Assembly: GCA_009741485.1 (NCBI GenBank)
Contig: CM019227.1
Location: 19,226,828 to 19,290,827 of the forward strand
Direction of reading: 5' to 3'
From: Malurus cyaneus samueli
Lineage: Eukaryota; Chordata; Aves; Passeriformes; Maluridae
Length of the DNA: 64,000 bases
Of this stretch, positions 11,291 through 20,990 are shown piece after piece. A program made the translations under genes and the position numbers. Below the pieces are notes generated by a model. The model saw nothing but the letters and a program-made list of their open reading frames with translations, was not told the origin of the DNA and searched no databases. The number at the start of each line of letters is the position of its first letter. Positions within the stretch are counted from its first letter, which is position 1.

Positions 11291-11915
11291 GAAGGTGGCC
11301 ATGTATTTCATTTGAGTTGTCTCTGCTCATGCCAGGCTGAGTTCTGATCAGGATTTCTTTCTGCAGGGTTAGACTTGCAGCTATGGCAGGAACCCCCTGC
11401 TCCAGGTCTCTCATGGTAGTGGGGGCACAGTCAGGAAAACTGCCAGCAAACCCTCCCATCTCAGCCCACCTGTGGAAACAAATTCCTGTCTCAGTCCTGA
11501 CCCAGAGTCTGCAAGGAAATGGACAGGGGAGTCTCCAGCCTCTGCAAAAGCCACACTTGGATCTGCTTGGGGCAGCCAGTATCTGGTAAAATGGAGATTC
11601 CTCATCCATCCTCCTGAGAGAGGCAAGAGTGGGCCTCTCCCTCCTCTCCCAGTGTGAGACACTGCTCTGTGCTGGCCCTTGTGGTGGGATGTGGGACATG
11701 CCCCTTCCCCACTCCCCTGGGAGGCTGCAGAAGGAGCCAAGCTGCTGTACAGTGGTAGAAGACCTGAAGTAAAGACTCATCCACAGGAGAGGGCAGAGGA
11801 GAGTGGAAGGCAGGGGAGGGTGGGATGAAGGCAAGTGTTTTGGAATGGGGACATAGCGGAGCTTACTCACAGTCCTGAATTGCACTCAGGAAAACTACAT
11901 CTTTGCTTCCCCTAG

Positions 11916-12029
11916 ACTGTTCCGTGTGGAAGCTGCACCACAGGAGGATACGGTAAAGTTTGGAAAGGGTCCTGGTGAGCTCTCTGGAGGAGGAGTGCTC
12001 CTGTGGTGTCTCTGACCTCTACCTGCAAG
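11916..12029 (+). pseudogene. 'DC..W' exon, second copy, with nonsense codon
   Basis: Bounded by acceptor cccctag and donor g|gttggt, with the same phase as the first copy. It reads CSVWKLHHRRIR, then TAA (11954-11956), then SLERVLVSSLEEECSCGVS and LYLQ. It shares DC..W near the start and GVS..Y near the end with the 5793-5894 exon. The in-frame stop would truncate the protein before the membrane anchor. Confidence 0.5.
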
Positions 12030-12922
12030 GTTGGTACTCGGCTTCTCATGCCCAGTTCAAGTGCCCTTCTCCCTCTAATTCTCATCCACAGCTGCCTTAT
12101 CAGGACAGTCCCTGCTCCAGGCCACCGTGCAGGCTGGCACTGGAGTGAGGAGACCTTCAGGAACAGTGGTGGGCACATGGGATTTAAGCAAGGGGAGCAG
12201 GAAAGAACCTGACCTGGGCTACTCGTGAGGCCAAGCTGGAGGAGCCATCAGGAATGGCAGTCTCTGCTGATCCTTGTGGTGTCTGCCAGAAAATCTAAAC
12301 TGACAAAGCAAACAGCCCTTTGTGTTCCAGAGGGCTTTGCTTCCCAACTCCTGTATTTATTCAAAGTACCCAGACCAAATAGTCACTTCTGGAAGCCTTA
12401 GAGACTAGAGCTTTTGAGGGATGGGAATAAATGTTTCCTCATTTTTGTTGGTTTTGTAAGGAAGAGAAGACTTTGCTGCAATGCTTTCTCCCTCATTCAA
12501 GTGCCTTTTTGGCCCATTAAACAATTTCAGTCAATTCTGGCCAATGGGTAGAGGTACAAAGTGTAGTACAAAGTATTCTGTTGGGTGGGATGTCAACTCC
12601 AAGTCACTTTAGTCACCAAAAGAAAGGTTGAGCATGTGCTCAGGTTACTTGTGGTGCAGCATGGCATGATTTCAGAACAGTGGGGAGAAAACAGTGAAGA
12701 GTATGGGAGCAGGAGGGCACAAAGTCACGGGACCAGTGTGATCACCGACACCAGCAGGTTTCTGACCACCCAAAATGCACTGTTGTTTCTTGGCAGAGCC
12801 TAACCTGACATGTCTGGGCTCACTGGTGAAGGTCTGTGGGCTCGGCAAGCAGAGCAGGAGCAGTCCAACAAAACCTGGCTCCAGAGATGCCTGGCAAGCC
12901 CCCATCCCTTCTCTGTGGACAG

Positions 12923-12990
12923 GAGTGTTCTGAAAACCAGTCCTGAGTGTGTCACTCTCAAAAATGTGCCATTTATGTCACACAGTGGTG
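12923..12990 (+). pseudogene. Juxtamembrane exon (intact)
   Basis: Between acceptor gtggacag (12922) and donor gtgagt (12991) the open frame reads SVLKTSPECVTLKNVPFMSH. The one-base overhang joins in frame with the two bases that open the transmembrane exon at 13543, giving Ala then SFQGW, which supports both calls. Confidence 0.45.
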
Positions 12991-13239
12991 GTGAGTAGGA
13001 GGGACTCTTCTGCCAGCACAGTGAGTGGGGCTGGAGCCAGGGTCAGGCCACATCTCCACATGAGAGGGGGCCATGTGGGGAAAAGCCACTGGGCTTCAAG
13101 TGGGGACCCCCTTGCTTTTGGAGATGTTGCTCCCACAGCCAGGAAGCCTTGAGGCCCAATTGCTGGGAGCAGCCACTGGCACCCGGGCTGGGACTGTCCA
13201 GAGCCAGGATGTCACAGGGTTGTAGCAGCAGAGAAAAGA

Positions 13240-13475
13240 GTCTCTCAGAGTGGGAGGCTGGGACAGCCCAACCTGTTGTTGCCCAGAGCTGGGGCTACCC
13301 CATCCCTGGAAGTGTTCCAAGCCAGTTTGGATGGGGCTCAGAGCAACCTGGTCTGGTGGAAGGTGTCCCTCCCCATGGCAGGGGAGTTGGACTAGATGGC
13401 CTTTAAAAGTTCGCTCCAACTCAACCCAGCCCAACCTGGCCCAATCCAACCCATTCTGTGACTGATTCTGTGACG
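13240..13475 (+). mobile_element. CR1 3'-end fragment
   Basis: Contains 'ccccatccctggaagtgttcc', 'ggtgtccctccccatggcagg' and a tail with repeated 'ccaacc' ending in 'attctgtgac'. Confidence 0.85.
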
Positions 13476-13542
13476 TCCTAGGGGCCTCCCATACTGGGAA
13501 GGGTCATGGCTGCAATGCCTCTTCTCTGCATTTGTCCCTCAG

Positions 13543-14662
13543 CTTCCTTCCAGGGCTGGAAAATTGCCCTGTTTGTCATGGGATCTCTCCTGCTTCCGGT
13601 ATTGTTGGTGGGCCTGACCTTTTATTTCATCAAAAGGTGAGAAACCACCCTTGTATCTGCTGTGCATCGCCCACCCTCTCTTCCCCCAGGGCCTCTGCTC
13701 TTAACTGCTGCATGGTGACCCGTTCCTTCATTCAAGTGAACATCCACACTGCTTTCAGACAGTTCAGTATGTTGCTTCTCATTTTTGCAGCAAAGGCCCT
13801 TCCTTTTTGCAAAGCCCCTTTGTTTCTGACAGAGCAAACTGCAGGTTCTCTAGGAGGTTGAGATAACACCAATAAATCCTGGATGGTGCTAGGCATGTCA
13901 GCAGCTGCAGTGTAAGGGCCATCAGTGGTGCTAACAGCATGCTGTGGTGGGAGAGCAGAAAGCTGAAGGCCTGTGGTACACAACAGATGATGCTGTGGCC
14001 CTTCCTTAGAGCAGGGTGGAAATGACAGACACTTTAAAACTACCTTGGTAGGAAACATCTTTCATGTTATAACAAGATACCACTTTAAATAACAACCTGG
14101 TGTTCCCTGATGTGGTTAGGAGGCAAACAGCAGGTGAACACTCAAGCAGTATGGCTAACTGAAATGAATGTTACAGTGGATGGGTCATATAACCAGCCCA
14201 GGTGATTTATTTTAAACAATTTTTACTGTTCGTCTTTCAGCACTGGATAAGGGGCTGATGTGCAAGAGCTGGAAATGAGGGAAGTTCTTAGAATACATTC
14301 GGGGAATAGAAAACCCAGTATATGTGTTTTTTAAAACTAATTTTAAAAATAGCCTAAGTCAGATTTAGGGAAGGTCTTTCAGAAAACCAGGGTGGTTTTA
14401 AGTTAATATACATGTGCCATGAAATAGCAGCAGTTCTGCTGCTGTTTTTCTCCAAAACATTGACAGAGACATTAGGAAATAGTGACTGCTGAGTGCTGGT
14501 CATCCAGCCTCTTTTCAAAGCTGAGGTGCAGATTAGCTGCCTTGTGCAAAAGAGCAGAGCAACTGACCATGTGTTTTTCTTCATCTGTTACTTTTCAGAC
14601 GTCCCCAAAATTACACCAACATCAAAATGAATGACCACAAGCAGATCGCAGCAAACTTCTAA
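13543..14662 (+). pseudogene. Transmembrane and cytoplasmic-tail exons of the LTD gene
   Basis: The exon 13543-13636 encodes SFQGWK followed by about 23 hydrophobic residues (IALFVMGSLLLPVLLVGLTF) and the stop-transfer FIKR. The exon 14599-14662, after acceptor cttttcag, continues in phase (AG|A) as RPQNYTNIKMN, then KQIAANF and TAA. The result is a single-pass, type I-like anchor with a tail of about 20 residues that includes a Tyr. Both exons are undamaged, unlike LTD2 and LTD3. Confidence 0.6.
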
Positions 14663-16054
14663 TTCTCCTGGGCAGAGCTGGGTCTGACAGCCCTGGGGCC
14701 AGGGATGTGTCTCAGAGGGGGTGTTCAGCTCCCCCATACACTGGGGCTGCTGCACAGACTTTCTAAATGCCCAGGTGTACACATACATCTATCTACATCT
14801 GTGCATGTGTGTACAGCTCTATCTGTGTACAGACACCTGAATTGTTTTTTACCCTTCTTAATTTTGACCTTGGACTACACGAGACCTAAGAAACAGGCTG
14901 GGGACTTCCTGTAGGCACAGGTTGTGCCAAGTACGGTGCCTGCACAGACAGAACTGGTGTGGCTGATGCTGAGGAAGGACATGCTCAGCCTTCTCTCAGG
15001 ATTCACTGCTTTCTGATGAACCAAGGTCACCCCCATCAGACCTTTCCACCTGGCAGGCAAGGCCAGTCTCTGGTCCTTCTGGAGTAAGGGCACATCAGCC
15101 ACCCCTGCACCCTTCTGTTCCAGGCATGGTGGTTCTAGCATCAGGCCCTGCTCTGCTTGAGCAGCACTGCACCACCAGCAGCCTGCTCTAGGGACAACCT
15201 TTGCTGCTGGGGATCACAACCAGGAGGCTGTCCTGCCCAGGAAAGTGGGTTACAGGAGAGCTGAACTTACAGTTCATCAGCTCCTGCCCAGGTGCAGCTC
15301 TTACTGCTATGGTCCTGCCCTTATCCTGCCAGACAGTGGGCAGCAGCAGTCCCAGATTCTGAGTCTGCTGAGTTTGTGGGGTGAGGAGAGTGAATCTGCT
15401 CAGTAAAAGATTGTTTCCTACACAGTCTAATCTATCCCTAATGGTGCAGCAGCTGATGCCAGACTCCAACAATATCCTTAGTGTGTGGAGTGCTGCTCTC
15501 ACCTCATGGGTTTCTGTACTCTTTGCAGTTTCATGCACGGTGACAGTGACCCACACGCATCTAGCCTGCTCACTGGTCAGGTGAGGGGAAAATGCAGATA
15601 CTGATCCCACACCGGTTCTGGACCATGGCACAGATAGATTTCTACTGAACAAGGCTCTGTGGAGGGGAGGGCAGGACTGATTATCACAGCATTGACTCTC
15701 ATGAGAAGAAAGCCTTGCGTTTTCTTGGAGTCACACTTCCCTGCTGTGTCCATCTGAGCTGCATCTTCTCCTTGCAGGCAACTGCCTTCTGCTGAGGTCC
15801 ATGGGCCCCAGCCAGTTCCAGTGCCAGCCAGGATGAACAGCACAGGAGGCGTGAGAACTCAGCCTTCCACTGTCCAGTCTCTTGTGCCAGGCAGCCCCTT
15901 CCGGTCAGCAGGACTGGGAACCTGAGGCACCAGGGATCTTCTGTGCTGTGTGCTGCACGTAATCCTTGGGCAGACGCTTGAGAGATGGTTCTTCCTCCTG
16001 GCTCCATCCTGCCTTCAGCACCACACTGCTGGAGCACATGGGCCTTGAAGGAGC
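14663..16054. other. Intergenic gap between convergent genes
   Basis: Holds the presumed 3' ends of the LTD gene (left) and the HTH gene (right). No AATAAA was found close to either stop codon, and no other feature was recognised. Confidence 0.5.
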
Positions 16055-17844
16055 TCAGATCAGCTCCATCTTGAAATGGCTGAAGTTCAGCACGGTGGGT
16101 GAGGGCTCAGCCATGCTACTGAAGGAGCCACAGGGCTGGGTGGCTGGCACGGTGCCATGGCTCACAGTGGAGCTGAGCTGCTGCAGTGTCATCAGCACCT
16201 CCTGCTGCAGCCGCTGCTGGTGCTCCTGCTGGCGTTCCAGGCGGCACTGCCACTCCAGCACAGCATGCAGGGTCTGGCTCAGCTTCTGGACCTCTGTCTG
16301 TACAGCGTCCAGCTTCTCAGCAATGGCAGGACAGCTGGGAGCAGTGGGGAGCACTGGTCCACCCCAAGCAACGTTGTGATTTCCCGGACCCGCAGGGTTT
16401 GGCAGAGCAGTCTGAGTGCTGGCATCTTTGACCTGGAATAGTGGAGGCAGGAGAGAAGGGAGTGAGAAACATTATCAGCTGCCCATTCAATGGCATTTAA
16501 CAAGGGATTTATTCTGCACTTAGCTACAAGGCTCAGAGAAAAGCTCTCAGAGTGAGCCATCACCTTGTTGCAGACCCCTAGACCTCATCATGAGCTGCAC
16601 TTCAGCTCACCCAGCCTCTAAGCCTCTGGTGCCCCACGTTCTATTAGCATGTGCTGATCCATCCTGTGTGGGTGCAGTGGGGCTGCCCATGCTGATGCCA
16701 AGCTTGTGTTTGCTCTCTGCACGGACAGAAACAGCATCTCCTGCATTTTGCTTTGCAACCTTGGGTGGCTGGAAGAACCTCCCAGGCTGGTACAGACACC
16801 TTAAAAAGAGGTTTGTGAGCTAGAGGCTGGAGGCCAGGCCTGGCAGCCACTGACATCTCCATGGCCAGAAGTGAGTGATGGCTGCAGGTGGATGGGCCCA
16901 TGGCCTCAGCATCCCCAGAGGGCCTTCCCAGACACACTCACCAAGTGCCAGGGTCAAGCATTGCTGTAGACTGCAGCTAGCAGAGGTTGGGAGGCATTCT
17001 GGGAGCCCTTCACCCCCAGAAGCCTGCCCCACCACATGATGTAGATGCAGCAGGGTGCTGTGCAGGGTTGGCCAGACAGCAGCACTGCAGCAGTTCCTGG
17101 CCAGAGCACATGAACTCTCCCATCCTGCCATCCTACCTTTTTCTGCAGGAGGATAGCCCTGTCCACAGTCTTCTTTTTCACCATCAGGTGTGAGTTCTGG
17201 GTGGGGGGTGTGACCAGCTGCCTCTGGCTGGGCAGTGGCTGGGGGGGGATGGCCAGACCCCCCAGAGTAGTCCCCAGTGCCAGGGATGTGCCTGTGGAGC
17301 TGTCATCACCTGCAAGAATAGAAACACCTCAAAAGGAGGCCCTTGGGGCATCTCCAGGGCAGAATGGGGCCCTTTCCCAAGCCCAGCAGTGCCAGGGGGG
17401 TGACCATGGTGAACCCCAGTGGGGCCAGGCCTTACCATTCCCAGGGGCCAGCCCCATGGGCAGGGTGTCCCCGAGCTGCCCACTGTTCTTGCAGAGCGAG
17501 GCCACACTGACAATCTGGATGCCCTCCTTGGTGTCCTGGCTGCCAGCAGAGCAGGGTGCCTGGCTGTCCGTGGGATCCTCGGTGGGCCCTGCAGAGGGCC
17601 AGGTGCCAAGCAGCCGGGGGGACTCAGCATCGTGCCCCTGCAGCGGGGACCAAGACTGGTCCCCATCCCAGCCAGCTGCCACTGACCCTGGCTCCACGCT
17701 CTTCCTCTTGAGGAAGAGGTACACGGCCTGTGGCGTCACCCGGATGTCATCCAGCTCCAGCACCTTCTTGATCTTGCGGAAGCTCAGCCCAGCCCTGCGC
17801 AGCTCCACGATTCTCCTCTTGGCGTGGTCATCGAGCCGGCCCAT
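16055..17844 (-). CDS. HTH and coiled-coil protein, 319 aa, unrecognised
   Basis: Three exons (17844-17436, 17309-17137, 16432-16055) have canonical splice sites and sum to 960 nt, giving 319 residues and TGA at 16057-16055. Start ATG 17844 opens MGRLDDHAKRRIVELRRAGL, followed by SFRKIKKVLELD and VTPQAVYLFLKRK: a helix-turn-helix of the Tc1/paired type at about residues 3-50. The middle is Gly/Pro/Ser-rich and probably disordered. Residues 230-284 are a Leu/Gln/Glu coiled coil (AEKLDAVQTEVQKL, RLERQQEHQQRLQQEV), and the C-terminus is VLNFSHFKMELI. A nuclear DNA-binding, self-associating protein is the natural inference. An HTH alone resembling transposase N-termini, without a catalytic domain, raises domestication from a DNA transposon. 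No gene name was recognised. The frame is intact throughout, unlike the neighbouring LTD gene. Confidence 0.8.
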
Positions 17845-20094
17845 GGCTGCCGGAACCCCTCCTGTGGCCAGCACCTACATCCCTGGAGTGCAGCCGTGGC
17901 GGGGATGCTGGCAGCCCCCCGGCAGCTCTGTGCCCTGTGATGGTGCTCAGGCTCAGCTAGTGCCTTACTGCCAGGCTGCTGGCCCTTGTCCTGGGTCCAT
18001 GTGGTGCCATTCCCAGCTTCCAGCAGTGACACGGTCCCAGATGGAAAGGGTGAAGGAGATGGCTCTTCTCACCGGGGTGAATATGGACAGCCCCAAGCCT
18101 GTCCCTCACTCATGCGGAACCCTTCAAACAGAAGAGTCCAGCTTGGTCACCCAGTCTGCTAAGGGCACAGAGGATGGTGATGGGCTTGGCTCTGCCCAGT
18201 GTCCCAAACTGGACATCGATCCCACCCTGCCAGCAGCACAGCAAGGAATCAGGAGCGGTCAGGATCCTGAGCAGCAGCTCAGTGTCCTGGGAAGCCTAGT
18301 GCGAATCCTGGCAAGTGACAGTTCATTGCACGAGGCTGGCAGGACCCCACTGTGTCTCCCTGGTGGCCCAGAAGGTCATGGTGAGCAAAACCGTAGAAAC
18401 TCCGTGTGGGAATTGCTGGTGCTGCAGAGACTGCCCTTGGGTCTGGAGACGACACTGTCCTGTACCTTTGGGAGAAGCAAATGCAAGCAGCGATACATCC
18501 GTTGTAAAGAAGGCACAACTATAAATGTAATGGCTAGACCTCCTGTGCTTGCCCTCTCACAGCAGGTATGCTCCTGTGCCACACAGGGATATACCTTTGT
18601 ATGTCTATACCTGCACACAAAATGTGTCTACACAACTATGGTGGAGGGCTTTTTCCACTTTCTACCAAATTCCTTAATCTGCAGGCAGTTCTTGGACCCT
18701 CAGTGCTGCAGCTGCTCCCTAAAGGACATACTTCTGGATTTCACTTCACTAAAATAAATATCCTCCAAGAATTCCCAGAAGGCAGCAAAACACTTTTTCA
18801 ATTAGAAAGAGACTACATCAAGTGGCTGCTGCCAAGCAGATGTGATACAGGAACCTTTTCCAAACCACATGTCTCAAGGGATATGTGGATCTTAAAAAAG
18901 ACAATAATGTGTTATGTTAGCCAAGGAGGCATAGAGACTATTGGACATCAGCCTTGAGGAGAAATGGAGTCACTTAATTTGACAGAGGAGCTTTGTCCCT
19001 CTGCATCTTACTTCTTCCATGGCAAAAGACAGACATTAGCTCCAGAGACGTAGGCTGTACTTTGATCCAGCTCTGTTCACATCTGAAGGCCACCTCATGC
19101 CCTGCTGTGTGCATTAGAGACCTTGTAAACAAGAGCTGGGAGAGTGGATATTAGAAAACAGACATCCTGGGATGTAGACACTATAACTGCACAGCAAGAG
19201 CAAAAGGTCAGAAATTCTCAACCTTTCCCATGTCAAGGGAAGATGCTCCAAGGAGACCAGCCTTGAAGCTGTGGGTATGAGGAGCTCGAGCCCTGGCAAT
19301 ATACTCTGCCCTCCTCCCGGTGTCTCCAGACACTGCCAGAGAACATGGGAGTATCTGAGCAGTTGGTGACAGAAACATAGTTTACATAAACGCCAGGAAA
19401 GCCAACAGCCATGGCTGCAGCCTTCACCCAGCCTCCATAGGGAAGATGAGGAGAGCACCTTGAAGAAATGCAAACTCCTCCAGCTCCCTCTCCACTGATG
19501 ATGTCGCTCTCTGTGTATCATCCCCAGGTCCCAAATCCCTCCTTCATCACATGCTCATCCCCATCAGCCCTTCCCGAGCCCTCCACTGAGCTCCCATTGC
19601 CCTGACCTGCTTTTCTGGCTTTGGGGACAGTTCACAGGAGGCACAGACCATCCCTGCCCTGCTAACCCCACATAAGCTCAGCATTCCCAATGCACAGTTT
19701 TCCCTCAGAAACCCCATTTGTTGGATGGGCAGCAGGGTGAGGAATTTGGCCAGGATGGCTTCAGGGCAGCAGGGCATGGCTGCAGACAGCAGCTCCATAG
19801 AGTTCACCCAGGCTCCTTATCCTTCAAGAACAGCACTTGCCTCTGCAGCAGAGCTTTTAAAAAATGTCTGTTTACTGATCAGAGGTAGACCAATACCTGG
19901 AAAGCCATTTCAGAGAAGACACTGAGAAGCAGGGTGCAGAGTCAGAGTCCAGCAGGTGAGCAGGAGATGCAGAAGGCAAATGCAGCAACAGCTACTCTCT
20001 AGCTACACCTCCCCGGTAGGGAAAGAGGGTTACCAGTGAAAGCAACATTACTGTATTCCAAAAAAACACAGTATTCCAGCAATTTCCTCCAAGA
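17845..20094. other. No gene recognised upstream of the HTH gene
   Basis: Presumed 5' flank or first intron of the minus-strand HTH gene. A long plus-strand open frame passes through here but has no recognisable domain. Confidence 0.5.
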
Positions 20095-20548
20095 TCAGAA
20101 TCACAGAAATCAATTAGTTTGGAAAAGACCTCTGAGATCATCGGGTGCGACCTCTGATCAATCATCAACTTGTAAATTAGACTATGGCACTAAGTGCCAC
20201 ATCTGTTCTTTTCTTAAACACCTCCAGGGACGGTGACTCCATCAGCACCCTGGGCAGCCCATTCCAATGCCTGACAAGCCCTCCTGTGAAAAAATTCTTC
20301 CTGATGTCCAACCTGACCCCTCCTCTGGTGCAGTCTGAGGTTATGTCCTTGTCCTGTCACTTGTTCACTGGGAGAAGCTGCTTTTCAGATGGTTATAGAG
20401 TGATAAGGTGACCCCTGAGCTTCCTTTTCTCCAGGCTAAACAACCACAGTTCCCTCAGCCATTCCTCATAAGATTTACCCTCTAGACCCCTCACCAGCTT
20501 CACTGCCCTTCTCTGGACTCACTCCAGTACCTCACTGTCTCTCCTGAA
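20095..20548 (-). mobile_element. CR1 retrotransposon copy
   Basis: Inverted CR1: 'gaaaagacctctgagatcatc', 'cacctccagggacggtgactcc', 'cctgggcagcccattccaatgcc' and 'aaaaaattcttcctgatgtcc'. Confidence 0.85.
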
Positions 20549-20554
20549 CTGAGG

Positions 20555-20990
20555 GATCCAGAATGGTTTGGGTCCAAAGGGACCTTAAAGCACATCTCAT
20601 TCCACTTTCTGCCATGGGCAGGGACACCTTCCACTATCCCAGGCTGCTCCAAGTCCTGTCCAACCTGGCCTTGGACACTTCCAGGGATGGACCAGCCACA
20701 GCTGCTCTGGGCAACCTGTGCCAGAGCCTCTCCACCCTCATGGCCAAGAATTTCTTCCCAATATCCCACCTAAAGCTACTCTGTGACAGTTTGAAGCCAT
20801 TCTACCTTGTCCTGTCTCTAGATGCCCTTGTGAAGAGTATCTCTTCATCTTCCTTGTAAGCTCCCTTCAAGTACTGGAAGGCCAAGTCATGAGATCCCAC
20901 AGTCAGCCTTTGTAAGAGCCTGGCCTGGTTCCATCTCTACTTACAACTTTATGTATCCAGGTCTTGCTGCAAACTCGCAGTTTCCCTGAT
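20555..20990 (-). mobile_element. Second CR1 copy abutting the first
   Basis: Begins with the CR1 3' end 'agaatggtttgggtccaaagggacc' directly after the truncated body of the previous copy, in the same orientation. The two belong to different CR1 subfamilies judging from their 3' ends. Confidence 0.8.

Larger units (their letters stand above)
3451..14662 (+). pseudogene. Decaying gene for a lamin-tail-domain type I membrane protein
   Basis: Separate coding-like pieces on the plus strand form a consistent architecture: LTD-like domains (about 3451-3743, 7103-7560, 9146-10238), cysteine-rich linkers (about 5304-5460, 7570-7620, 10606-10758), a 'DC..W' exon in two copies (5793-5894, 11916-12029), juxtamembrane exons (6580-6718, 12923-12990), one transmembrane exon (13543-13636) and a short cytoplasmic tail ending at TAA 14660-14662. 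LTD hallmarks are INEVNADNP, GYWLVLY, NGADAVAL, LDAVVYS and LTPG. By domain knowledge LTDs are beta-sandwich folds found in lamins and in many secreted bacterial proteins; the function here is unknown. Stops and frameshifts in LTD2, LTD3 and the second DC..W exon suggest loss of function, while other exons remain open. No promoter or first exon was identified. It might still be a live gene if those exons are skipped or mis-assembled. Confidence 0.55.

Noticed and set aside
17201..18757. 518-codon plus-strand open frame
   Set aside because: It runs antisense through exons 1 and 2 of the intact HTH gene, has no recognisable domain or splice context, and its composition follows from the opposite strand's GC-rich third positions.
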